Assembly (NCBI GenBank): GCA_910578405.1
Contig: CAJTQO010000051.1
Coordinates: 1-14,461, forward strand
DNA length: 14,461 nucleotides
Direction: 5' to 3'
From: an uncultured Lachnospiraceae bacterium
GTDB taxonomy: Bacteria > Bacillota > Clostridia > Lachnospirales > Lachnospiraceae
Shown one piece after another: positions 6,046 to 14,061 of the stretch (positions are counted from its first letter, which is position 1; each line of letters starts with the position of its first letter). The notes under the pieces are model-generated. The model was not told the origin of the DNA. It searched no databases and saw nothing but the letters and a program-made list of their open reading frames with translations. Made by a program: the position numbers and the translations under genes.

Positions 6046-6972
6046 GTGAAGAAGAAATCATCACGCATGAAAGCGTACAAAGAACACTGGCCTTTGTATG
6101 TGATGCTGCTTCCGGGGCTATTATATTTATTAATTAACAACTATATTCCGATGGCGGGAATTGTCATTGCATTCAAAAAACTGAACTTTGCGGAAGGGAT
6201 TTTTGCCAGCCCGTGGGCAGGACTGGATAACTTTAAGTTCCTGTTCGCCACAAAGGACGCCTGGCTCATTACCCGTAACACCCTGTTGTACAATGTGGCG
6301 TTTATTTTAGTCAACATGGTGGTGGGGATTGCCATTGCCATCCTGATTTGTGAAGTCAGAAGCACGAAGATGAAGAAGCTGTATCAAAGCGCCATCCTGC
6401 TTCCGTTTTTGATGTCTATGGTAATTCTAAGCTATATTGTGTATGCGCTTTTGAGTTCTGAGAATGGTTTGGTGAACAATTCAATCTTAAGCGCGCTGAA
6501 TATAGAGCCTGTGCAGTGGTATCAGGAGCCTAAGTATTGGCCGTTTATCCTGATTTTCGCAAACTGCTGGAAAGGCGTGGGATATGGGTGTTTGATTTAC
6601 ATAGCGTCCTTAGTGGGTATCGACCCTTCTTACTATGAGGCGGCAAGGCTGGATGGGGCGAGCAAATGGCAGGAGATTTGCAAGATTACGCTGCCCAGCC
6701 TGGTGCCTACCATAGTCACTCTGCTGCTTTTAAGCATAGGGAGGATTTTCTATTCGGATTTTGGTCTGTTTTATCAGGTGCCGATGAATTCAGGGGTGCT
6801 GTTCCCTACGACGAATGTTATTGACACTTATGTATACCGTGCTTTGATTGAACGGGGAAATATCAGTATGTCATCGGCGGCCGGCGTTTACCAGTCGGTG
6901 GTTGGGTTTGTGATTGTTATGTTTAGCAATTGGATTGTGCGCAGGGTCGATAAAGACCAGGCATTGTTTTAA
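6046..6972 (+). CDS. Sugar ABC transporter permease, LplB-like
   Basis: The 308-residue inner-membrane protein is one half of the translocation channel of a CUT1-type importer. Hydrophobic segments occur near residues 17-41, 78-102, 116-136, 166-190, 214-228 and 282-298, giving the usual six spans. The cytoplasmic EAA loop that docks on the ATPase is YYEAARLDGASKWQEICKIT at about 197-215. The start codon is GTG, chosen because GGAGGAG at 6034-6040 sits just before it. The downstream permease gene begins 14 bases after this stop. No ATPase gene is present in the cluster. Confidence 0.93.
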   Translation: MKKKSSRMKAYKEHWPLYVMLLPGLLYLLINNYIPMAGIVIAFKKLNFAEGIFASPWAGLDNFKFLFATKDAWLITRNTLLYNVAFILVNMVVGIAIAILICEVRSTKMKKLYQSAILLPFLMSMVILSYIVYALLSSENGLVNNSILSALNIEPVQWYQEPKYWPFILIFANCWKGVGYGCLIYIASLVGIDPSYYEAARLDGASKWQEICKITLPSLVPTIVTLLLLSIGRIFYSDFGLFYQVPMNSGVLFPTTNVIDTYVYRALIERGNISMSSAAGVYQSVVGFVIVMFSNWIVRRVDKDQALF

Positions 6973-6986
6973 GGGAGGGAGAGTGT

Positions 6987-7889
6987 ATGATGGATTCGAA
7001 AAAAAGCAGATGTTACCAGGCAGTCATCAATGTGATTTTGCTTTTGGTTACATTGATTATTGTGCTGCCTTTTGTGCTTGTCTTCCTTTCTTCCCTTACG
7101 GACGAAAATGTATTGATTCGGAACGGTTATTCTTTCTTTCCGGAAAAATTCAGTTTTTATGCATACCAGTATATTATCCGCCAGGGAGATAAGATATTGC
7201 GGGCTTATGGCGTTACCATCCTTGTGACGGTGGTTGGTACGGTGTTAAACATCGCTATGTCAGCGCTGATGGCATATCCGCTGTCGGTAAAGACATTGCC
7301 GCACCGCCGGGCCATAACCTTTTTTATCTTTTTTACGATGTTGTTCAACGGCGGGCTGGTGCCTACTTACCTTATGTATGTGAATTATTTCCATATTAAA
7401 AATACCTTGTGGGCATTGATTATACCCAACCTGCTTTTAAGCGCAAACAATGTGCTGATGATACGGAGTTATTTTATGACAAGCATTCCGGAGGCGTTGT
7501 TTGAAGCGGCTAAGATTGACGGCGCCGGGCATCTGAGGATATTTTCCGTGCTGGTGCTTCCCCTAGGCAAGCCAATCCTGGTGACGATGGGGCTGTTTTC
7601 CGGCTTGGGGTATTGGAATGACTGGACAAATGGTTTATACTATTTGTCAGGAAACCAGGGGCAGAAACTGTTCAGCATCCAGAATTTGCTAAACCAGATG
7701 ATTACAGATATCCAATACCTTGCCAGCGGGAAGGTGGTAGGGAACATTGGGGCAGAGGTAGCGAAACTTCCGGCCACTTCAATACGTATGGCCATTGCTT
7801 TTATTGCCATGCTGCCGCTGTTTATTATTTATCCGTTCTTGCAGAAGTATTTTGCAGAAGGGATTACGCTTGGAGCGGTAAAGGGCTGA
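6987..7889 (+). CDS. Sugar ABC transporter permease, YtcP/LplC-like
   Basis: The 300-residue partner permease has a first membrane span near residues 15-36 and further hydrophobic segments at about 75-98, 108-128, 139-158, 185-205 and 264-283. Its EAA loop is IPEALFEAAKIDGAGHLRIF at about 167-186, the form usual for the second CUT1 permease, and the protein ends with the short tail ITLGAVKG common in this group. GGGAGGGAG precedes tandem ATG codons; the first, at 6987, is used. It should form a heterodimer with the permease encoded at 6046. Confidence 0.93.
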   Translation: MMDSKKSRCYQAVINVILLLVTLIIVLPFVLVFLSSLTDENVLIRNGYSFFPEKFSFYAYQYIIRQGDKILRAYGVTILVTVVGTVLNIAMSALMAYPLSVKTLPHRRAITFFIFFTMLFNGGLVPTYLMYVNYFHIKNTLWALIIPNLLLSANNVLMIRSYFMTSIPEALFEAAKIDGAGHLRIFSVLVLPLGKPILVTMGLFSGLGYWNDWTNGLYYLSGNQGQKLFSIQNLLNQMITDIQYLASGKVVGNIGAEVAKLPATSIRMAIAFIAMLPLFIIYPFLQKYFAEGITLGAVKG

Positions 7890-7932
7890 CGGGTTTGCAG
7901 GTTTTTTAACAGACAGGCGCGGGAGGAAAACT

Positions 7933-9678
7933 ATGCGGATTCCAAAGCACAGGATACAAAGGACAATGGCGCAGCAGGTAAAGCGTGTCCTGGCAGTGCT
8001 GGTGCTTGTTTTGGTGGTGTATACGGCAGGCAGTATTGTCCTGCTGGACAGGGAGAGCCGCCTGGCTGTCCGGGAACTGGATCAGATGTCGGAGTTGTAT
8101 ACTAACGAGCTGGATAACCGTTTCCAAAGGATTAGCCGGAGGCTCTTTACGATTATAATGGAGAAAAACCAGCCCAATTCCGTATTCTGGGATTATGTGG
8201 ACATGATGGATGCGCAAGGCGGGCTGGATTATCCGTTGGTAAAGCTGAGGGAGCAGTTTTTTTCCAGCGCATGGGAATACGGGCAGGAATATTGTTTTTT
8301 CCTCTATTTGGAAAAGCAGGAAAAATACTGCCAGTTGACGATAGACTCCGAAGGGCGCTATACGGATGACGGGGCAGTCTTGCAGGCGGTTTTAAATCAG
8401 ATTGAAAACCTGAATAACAGTAACGTGCCTTATTCCGTGAAAAAAAAGTGGAACATCATTTCCGGGGGCGGAGAGAATTACATGTGCAAAATAGCGCAGA
8501 ACAATGGTGTGTACCTGGGCTGCTATGTGAATGTGAAAAGCATATTGGAGCCGTTTTCCCACATTACAATGGGGAAGGATGGATATGTGTGCCTGGTCAA
8601 CGGGCAAGGGGAATGTGTGGGAAAGCTGACCAGCCAGGGCATATCGGAGGAAGGGCTGGAGTTGGAAAGAGCAGACCGGTATTCCATCGAAAAACAGCTT
8701 TCACAGGCGCCGTTTACGATAAGAATGCGCGTTTCCGGTGAAAGGATTCGGGCTGTTATGATGAACAGTATGGTGGTGCTGGTTTTGCTGGCGGCGATTT
8801 TGATTGCATCCAGCGCAGTGATTTTACTTTATTTAAAGAGAAATATCCTGGAGCCGGTGCGGGAATTTACAAAGAAGCTGGAGCAGTATGATGACGGAGA
8901 ATATGCGTTTGGCCTGACAGAGGGGAATTTACTGGAGTTAGAACAGATTGACGATAAGTTTAAAAATATGATTCGTCAGATTCGCAGACTGAAGATTACT
9001 TTGTACGAACAGGAGCTGGAAAAACAAAAGGCGGAGATGGATTTTCTGAAACTGCAGATACGGCCTCATTTTTATTTGAACTGCTTAAACTTTATTTACA
9101 GCATGATTGATTTTAAGCAGTATGACAATGCCAGGCAGATGAGTAAGATTACGGCAGATTACCTGACCTATATTTTCCGCAATACAAGTGAGAAAGTGCC
9201 TGTGACGGCGGAAACGGCCCATTGTCAGAATTATTTGGATATTTTGCTGTTACGCTATCCGGACAGTTTTGAAGGCTATGTGGAGGTGCATGATGAGGTA
9301 AAGGATGCGGAGATTTTCCCTTTCCTAATCCAGGTTTTTGTGGAAAATGCGGCGAAACACGCACTGACGTTAGAAGAGAGGATCCTGATTTCGGTTACGG
9401 TCTATCCGGAGGACAGGCAGGAAGGGACTTATGTCAATATTTATATATCGGATACAGGAGACGGTTTTCCTTCGGATGTGTTAGAGAAGCTGCAGCGTGG
9501 GGAAGGCGTTTCGGAAAGGGGGCATCACGTAGGGATTGCCAATTGTCTAAAGAGGTTTAAGCTATATTACAATGGCCGGGGAGAAATTAATTTCAGCAAC
9601 AGTCCGCTGGGCGGCGCGATTGTGGATATTCATATTCCTTACCGGCAATATCACAAGACAGGCCCGGCGCCTTTTTGA
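7933..9678 (+). CDS. YesM-type membrane sensor histidine kinase
   Basis: The 581-residue kinase has TM1 at about 19-38, a large extracytoplasmic sensor region (about 39-278), TM2 at about 279-301 and a HAMP linker beginning KRNILEPV (about 302-355). A coiled coil leads to the His_kinase domain, where QIRPHFYLNCLN carries phosphoacceptor H379. The ATPase domain shows the N box FVENAAKHA (N472), the G1 box DTGDGFP (507-513) and a G2-like GHHVGIANCLKRF (530-542). This is the LytS/YesM class normally paired with an AraC-type response regulator, which follows. Its position directly behind the permeases suggests that it senses the transported sugar or the loaded binding protein. GGGAGGAAAA precedes the ATG. 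Confidence 0.92.
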   Translation: MRIPKHRIQRTMAQQVKRVLAVLVLVLVVYTAGSIVLLDRESRLAVRELDQMSELYTNELDNRFQRISRRLFTIIMEKNQPNSVFWDYVDMMDAQGGLDYPLVKLREQFFSSAWEYGQEYCFFLYLEKQEKYCQLTIDSEGRYTDDGAVLQAVLNQIENLNNSNVPYSVKKKWNIISGGGENYMCKIAQNNGVYLGCYVNVKSILEPFSHITMGKDGYVCLVNGQGECVGKLTSQGISEEGLELERADRYSIEKQLSQAPFTIRMRVSGERIRAVMMNSMVVLVLLAAILIASSAVILLYLKRNILEPVREFTKKLEQYDDGEYAFGLTEGNLLELEQIDDKFKNMIRQIRRLKITLYEQELEKQKAEMDFLKLQIRPHFYLNCLNFIYSMIDFKQYDNARQMSKITADYLTYIFRNTSEKVPVTAETAHCQNYLDILLLRYPDSFEGYVEVHDEVKDAEIFPFLIQVFVENAAKHALTLEERILISVTVYPEDRQEGTYVNIYISDTGDGFPSDVLEKLQRGEGVSERGHHVGIANCLKRFKLYYNGRGEINFSNSPLGGAIVDIHIPYRQYHKTGPAPF

Positions 9679-9832
9679 GTCACAGATGTTGTTTTGTGCA
9701 GGCGGGGGTAGGATGCCAGCCGACGGAGCAGGCGTCTGCTGTTTGACGGCAATGCAGGGGAAATACGCGTTGCCAGTGTCTGGGCGGTTGACTTGGATTC
9801 AGTTGCTGCGGTGCGGCAGCATGGGGGTTAGG
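9679..9832 (+). other. Unusually long gap between kinase and response regulator genes
   Basis: This 154-base stretch stays open in the response regulator frame, which is in fact open from 9572 inside the kinase gene. An ATG at 9713 preceded by GGGGGTAGG and one at 9833 preceded by GGGGGTTAGG have nearly the same upstream context. Translating from 9713 would add 40 residues with no receiver-like features. I see no promoter or terminator. Confidence 0.45.
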
Positions 9833-11428
9833 ATGAAACTTCTGATGGTGGACGATGAAGAGTATGTGGTAGAGGGGATCAAAAGGCATTTGGACTGGGA
9901 AAAGTGTGGGGTCGGTGAAATTTATGCCGCTTCTTCCATGAAGCAGGCGCAAAGCATTATGGAAATGGTTCCAATTGATATTATTATCAGTGATATTGTC
10001 ATGCCAAAACAAAGCGGGTTTGACTTTATTCATTGGGTGAGGGATAATAGATACAGGGTACAGGTTATTTTCCTTACCAGTTACGCAGAGTTTGATTATG
10101 CCAGGCGCGCCATATCCATGAATAGTGTGGATTATCTTCTGAAACCCATTGATTATGAGAAACTGGCTGACGCAGTGTGCAGGGCGGTGCAGAAAGCGGC
10201 GCAGGCAAGGCAGAATGAGGCGGAACGCAAGGAAAGCAGGCTGTGGCGGCAGAACCAGTCGCTTTTGCGGAGGGATTTTTGGATGGAGCTGCTGCAGGGG
10301 AATATTACAGGGGATGCCTTTGAAGAGGAACGGACCAAACGCAGGCTGCCCTATGCAGGAGAAACGCAGTTCCTGCTTTTGTATCTTACGTTTCATGACG
10401 GGATGAACTGTCAGGGGATGTGGGATGAGAAGACGTTATATTTCATTGTGGAAAATGTGTTATCGGAGATGCTGGAAGGGGTTGGCTTTCTGGTGGAAGC
10501 GGTGGCGCCCAGAGGGAAGGGGTGCAGTGTGGCGGTATGCAGGAGGATGGAAAGCGGCGTCCAGACGGTAAAGACGTTGAAGGAAAAGGGGGTGTTCGAG
10601 CAGTTTATCCGTTGGATGGGGGAGAAGCTGCAGATGGATATCTGGTGCGGCGTAGGGAGCCTGGGGAGGGCGGATGCGCTGCTAAATTCCTTCCTGTTGC
10701 TGCAGGATATGCGGGATAACAGTTTATCTGTCTGGAACCGGGTATTATATCAGTCGGATTTCGAATGCCCGGAGACTTCTTTGCAGAACCCGAACTTGGG
10801 GGTGTGGAAGGCGCTGTTGGAGGAGGGGAAGGAGGAGGAACTGCTTGCTTCCATAGAAACCTATCTGGAGGAGCTGGAGGAAAAGGAGCTGGTTACAAGG
10901 GAAATCCTGCGGGTGTTTCAGATGGATGTGATGCAGATGGTGTATTCCTGGTTGGAAAGGAGGGAAATTAAGGCGCATTTGCTGTTTGACGGAAAAGGAA
11001 GTGAGAATGATTATCAGAATGCCCTGAAAGGGATGCGCAGCGCAAAGCAATTTTCCTGCAACCTGATTTCACGGGCGATTCAGTATGAGAAATATATAAA
11101 TAAAACGGAGTCAGTGGCGGAGCAGATCCGCCAGTATATTGACGTACACTACAAGGAGGAAATCCGCAGGGACAGCCTGGGGGAGATTGTATATCTGAAT
11201 ACGGACTATATGTCGCGGATTTTCAAGAAAGAGATGGGAGTTTCCATCAGTTCCTATATTCTGCAGAAGCGGGTGGAGGAGGCAAAGAAACTGCTGGCGC
11301 AGAGCAATTTGCCGATAAACACGGTTTCGATTTATGTGGGGTATAGTAATTTTTCTTATTTTACAAAGATGTTTAAGGAGAATACAGGGTATTCGCCGCT
11401 GGATTACAGAAGGAAGTTTCGAGGGTAG
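9833..11428 (+). CDS. YesN-type response regulator with AraC DNA-binding domain
   Basis: The 531-residue regulator starts with a receiver domain: acidic pair D7/D8, phosphoacceptor D54 in IISDIVMP, T82 and K104 in LLKPID. A long, poorly conserved middle region (about 130-425) follows. The C-terminal AraC/XylS double helix-turn-helix spans about 428-531, with LGEIVYLNTDYMSRIFKKE and VSIYVGYSNFSYFTKMFKEN as the two HTH units and the usual ending TGYSPLDYRRKF. It should be phosphorylated by the kinase encoded just upstream and activate the transporter cluster. The ATG at 9833 is chosen because it begins exactly at the receiver's first strand (MKLLMVDDEE). Its ribosome binding site is weak (GGGGGTTAGG). 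The longer open frame back to 9572 is not credible because it overlaps the kinase. Confidence 0.92.
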   Translation: MKLLMVDDEEYVVEGIKRHLDWEKCGVGEIYAASSMKQAQSIMEMVPIDIIISDIVMPKQSGFDFIHWVRDNRYRVQVIFLTSYAEFDYARRAISMNSVDYLLKPIDYEKLADAVCRAVQKAAQARQNEAERKESRLWRQNQSLLRRDFWMELLQGNITGDAFEEERTKRRLPYAGETQFLLLYLTFHDGMNCQGMWDEKTLYFIVENVLSEMLEGVGFLVEAVAPRGKGCSVAVCRRMESGVQTVKTLKEKGVFEQFIRWMGEKLQMDIWCGVGSLGRADALLNSFLLLQDMRDNSLSVWNRVLYQSDFECPETSLQNPNLGVWKALLEEGKEEELLASIETYLEELEEKELVTREILRVFQMDVMQMVYSWLERREIKAHLLFDGKGSENDYQNALKGMRSAKQFSCNLISRAIQYEKYINKTESVAEQIRQYIDVHYKEEIRRDSLGEIVYLNTDYMSRIFKKEMGVSISSYILQKRVEEAKKLLAQSNLPINTVSIYVGYSNFSYFTKMFKENTGYSPLDYRRKFRG

Positions 11429-11439
11429 GGGGGGGAAGT

Positions 11440-11576
11440 GGCATTAGAAGCGTAGATACGGAACTGGAAAATAAGTATCGAAGCGTAAAATGCCCGGGAA
11501 GGATTTCAGGACGCGTGAGCGTGAGGAAATCCTTCCAAAGGAAAGGGGCATTAGTAGCGTAGATACGGAACTGGAA
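11440..11576 (+). repeat. Leader element, copy 2 (107-nt spaced direct repeat with internal inverted copy)
   Basis: A 30-nt repeat occurs at 11440-11469 and 11547-11576 with one difference (GAAGCG versus GTAGCG), again 107 nt start to start. The intervening 11475-11494 pairs with the repeat at both ends: GGCATT with AATGCC and GATAC with GTATC. The middle eight bases, GAAGCGTA, appear in the same sense in both arms and so form an internal loop. The second hairpin is a perfect 11-bp stem, GGAAGGATTTC 11497-11507 with GAAATCCTTCC 11526-11536. Inside it is ACGC-GTGA-GCGT, a stem closed by a GNRA-type tetraloop. The element ends in GGAACTGGAA, then TAGGAGGA, the ribosome binding site of the GH3 gene. 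Its order of parts matches the element before icd. Confidence 0.85.
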
Positions 11577-11590
11577 TAGGAGGATTTGAT

Positions 11591-13798
11591 ATGACGGAGC
11601 AGAAGTTGAAGGAGTTGCTGCAGGATATGACGCTGGAGGAGAAAGTGAATCAGATGCTGCAGGTGGCAGGGGGATTTTTTACAGGGGATATGATGGCTAT
11701 GGGGCCGATGGCGGAGAAGGGGTTTACAGAGGAGAATGTTTCCAAAGCCGGGTCGGCGCTTGGCGCTTTGGGCGCGGAGAAGCTTAAGAAGATTCAGAAA
11801 GAGTTTATGGAGAAGCATCCGCATAAGGTGCCGCTTTTGTTTATGCTGGATGTAATCAATGGGCTTAAGACGGTGTTCCCGGTGCCGCTTGGGCAGGGGG
11901 CGACGTTTGAGCCGGAGTTGTCAGAGAGGTGTGCGCAGGTGGCGGCGAAGGAGGCGGCGGTCAGCGGGCTGCATGTGACATTTTCCCCTATGGTGGATTT
12001 GGTGCGGGATGCCCGGTGGGGACGCGTGATGGAGTCTACTGGGGAAGATCCTTATTTGAACAGTCTTTTTTCGGCGGCTATGGTAAGGGGGTATCAGGGG
12101 GAAGACTTGAGGGAGCCTTATCATGTGGCGGCATGTGTGAAACATTTTGCAGGATATGGGGCGCCTACCGCAGGGCGGGATTATAATACGGTGGAGTTGT
12201 CCAGGCATACGTTTAAGGAGTTTTATTTGCCGGCTTATCAGGCGGGGATTGATGCGGGCGCTGCTTTGGTGATGACTTCTTTTAATACGGTGGACGGTGT
12301 GCCGGCTACGGGGAATCGGTGGCTGATGCGGGATGTGCTGCGTGGGGAAATGGGTTTTGACGGCGTCCTGATTTCTGACTGGGCGGCGATTGAAGAGATT
12401 ATTTACCATGGGTATTGCGCAGACCGGAAGGAAGCGGCTGTCCGGGCGGTGCAGGCCGGGGTGGACATTGATATGATGACAGGGATTTATTCGGAGAATC
12501 TGTGCAATTTGGTGCGGGATGGGAAGGTGTCGGAAGCGTTGGTGGATGAGGCAGTGTACCGGATTCTGGAACTGAAAAACAAGCTTGGGCTGTTTGAGAA
12601 TCCTTATAAGGATGCAGATGAGGAAAAGGAGAAAGAAGTAATCCTTTGCAGCGCGCACAGGGAGTTGGCAAGGGAAGCAGCCAGGAAATCTTTTGTATTG
12701 TTGAAAAATGACGGGGCGCTGCCATTGGTAAAAGGGAAAAAGGTGGCGTACCTTGGGCCGTATGTGGAAAACCGCAATATGATGGGTTCCTGGTCTATTG
12801 TGGGCGAAGCCAAGGATGTGACCACATTGAAGGAAGCCGTGATGGAGCGGGAAGAGGGGAAAGATGCTGTATTTGGCCCCGGTTGCACGCTTTTGGGCGG
12901 AGAGATGAAGCTGGAAGGCTTTACGGAAACGATGGAAGAGGAGCCTTCGGCGCAAGAATGCCAGGTTATGTTAGAGGAAGCGGTGGAACTGGCCAAAGGA
13001 GCGGATATGGTGGTATTGGCCCTGGGCGAACACCGACTGCAGTCCGGGGAGGCCACCAGCAATGCTACGATACAGATTCCGAAGGTGCAGATGGAGCTGT
13101 TGCGTAAGGTCTGCGCGGTGAATGGAAATGTGGCGGTGGTGTTGTTTTCCGGCAGGCCATTGGATATCCGGGAAATTTCGGAAAAGGCGCAGGCTGTTTT
13201 GCAGGTATGGATGCCTGGGACGGAAGGGGCGCGGGCGATTATGGATGTGCTTTCCGGGGATTATAACCCAAGCGGTAAACTGCCGATGAGTTTCCCATAT
13301 TGTGTAGGACAGGTTCCGGTGCATTATAATGAGTATTCCACCGGGCGGCCCCATGTGGAAGGGAAGGATAAGGACAGATTCCGCTCTAAGTATTTGGATA
13401 TCCCCAATGAACCGTTGTATCCGTTTGGATATGGGAAAAGCTATACCAGATTTGCCATTTCCCCGGTGGAGATGGATAAGGAACGGATGAAGAAAGGGGA
13501 AACGCTGCAGGCGTCGGTAAATGTGAAGAACGTGGGTGATGTGGCCGGTACGGAAACGCTGCAGATGTATATCCGCGATATTGCGGCAAGTGTGGTAAGG
13601 CCGGTGAAAGAATTGAAGGGGTTCCGGAAAGTGACTTTGGAGCCGGGACAGGAAGAGAAAGTTTGTTTTGAAATAGGGGACAGACAGTTACGGTTTTTGA
13701 CTGAAAATGACCGTTGGGAGAGTGAGCCGGGAGAATTTGAAGTGTTCGTAGGCGCGGACAGCAGCACAGTGAATGGTGCGAAGTTCTGGCTGGAGTAA
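11591..13798 (+). CDS. Glycoside hydrolase family 3 beta-glucosidase-like enzyme
   Basis: The 735-residue enzyme should release non-reducing terminal sugars, probably beta-linked glucose or xylose, from short oligosaccharides. The N-terminal TIM-barrel domain includes DARWGRVMESTGEDP (140-154), CVKHFAGYG (182-190) and nucleophile D263 in VLISDWAAI. The second alpha/beta domain carries LGEHRLQSGEA, with E487 the likely acid/base. A C-terminal fibronectin III-like domain spans about 638-735. There is no signal peptide, so the enzyme is cytoplasmic and would act on imported sugars, matching the transporter cluster upstream. AGGAGG at 11578-11583 gives a strong ribosome binding site. All seven glutamates in the first 60 codons use GAG, whereas the last 60 codons split evenly between GAG and GAA. 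Exact sugar specificity cannot be read. Confidence 0.93.
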   Translation: MTEQKLKELLQDMTLEEKVNQMLQVAGGFFTGDMMAMGPMAEKGFTEENVSKAGSALGALGAEKLKKIQKEFMEKHPHKVPLLFMLDVINGLKTVFPVPLGQGATFEPELSERCAQVAAKEAAVSGLHVTFSPMVDLVRDARWGRVMESTGEDPYLNSLFSAAMVRGYQGEDLREPYHVAACVKHFAGYGAPTAGRDYNTVELSRHTFKEFYLPAYQAGIDAGAALVMTSFNTVDGVPATGNRWLMRDVLRGEMGFDGVLISDWAAIEEIIYHGYCADRKEAAVRAVQAGVDIDMMTGIYSENLCNLVRDGKVSEALVDEAVYRILELKNKLGLFENPYKDADEEKEKEVILCSAHRELAREAARKSFVLLKNDGALPLVKGKKVAYLGPYVENRNMMGSWSIVGEAKDVTTLKEAVMEREEGKDAVFGPGCTLLGGEMKLEGFTETMEEEPSAQECQVMLEEAVELAKGADMVVLALGEHRLQSGEATSNATIQIPKVQMELLRKVCAVNGNVAVVLFSGRPLDIREISEKAQAVLQVWMPGTEGARAIMDVLSGDYNPSGKLPMSFPYCVGQVPVHYNEYSTGRPHVEGKDKDRFRSKYLDIPNEPLYPFGYGKSYTRFAISPVEMDKERMKKGETLQASVNVKNVGDVAGTETLQMYIRDIAASVVRPVKELKGFRKVTLEPGQEEKVCFEIGDRQLRFLTENDRWESEPGEFEVFVGADSSTVNGAKFWLE

Positions 13799-13824
13799 AA
13801 GAAATCCTGATAGGAAAGAAAGTA

Positions 13825-13866
13825 ATGACAGAAGCGGTGGCAAAGCGCATCCTAGAGCGTGTTTGA
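13825..13866 (+). pseudogene. Possible truncated XRE-type regulator start interrupted by the palindromic element
   Basis: AGGAAAG at 13812-13818 is followed six bases later by ATG and codons for MTEAVAKRIL, after which the frame enters the repeat element and stops (ERV, TGA). The ten residues resemble, from memory, the first residues of small XRE helix-turn-helix regulators common in Lachnospiraceae. Removing the element with one CTAG copy would give only LAS and a stop, so no continuation of the gene is visible beyond 14025. The match is too short for certainty. Confidence 0.3.
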
Positions 13867-14025
13867 AAATTGCTTTCCGACAGATGTGCGTCACAATTTG
13901 CGGGAGACTAAGAGCATGAATGCTCTACCAAAGGAGGGCGCATAGCGGGCTATGTAACCTGAATTTGACGCAAATCTCACGCAAAGTGGGGCGTGCATTG
14001 TCAGGAATGAATTTTCAAACACTAG
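13852..14025 (+). mobile_element. MITE-like palindromic element, complete copy
   Basis: The element of about 174 nt is flanked by CTAG at 13852-13855 and 14022-14025, a possible target duplication. Its ends are inverted: GTGTTTGAAAATT on the left and AATTTTCAAACAC on the right, and imperfect complementarity runs inward for a further 30 nt or so. Internal hairpins include AGAGCAT-GA-ATGCTCT (about 13910-13926) and CATAGC-GG-GCTATG (about 13941-13954). It has no open reading frame of note, as expected for a non-autonomous element moved by a transposase elsewhere. The right end matches the sequence at 1-47. Confidence 0.7.
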
Positions 14026-14061
14026 CTTCTTAGGCATTTCCGCAGGAGATTTTTGATGGAT

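Noticed and set aside
9572..9832. Extended start of the response regulator overlapping the kinase gene
   Set aside because: It would overlap kinase coding sequence by 107 bases and precede a complete receiver domain with unrelated residues.
11497..11536. Hairpin after the response regulator gene as a terminator
   Set aside because: The 11-bp stem has no following T-run and is part of the repeated leader element.
11921..12955. 344-codon open frame on the minus strand
   Set aside because: It lies wholly inside the GH3 gene and reads as a His/Arg/Pro-rich shadow typical of the opposite strand of G-rich coding sequence.
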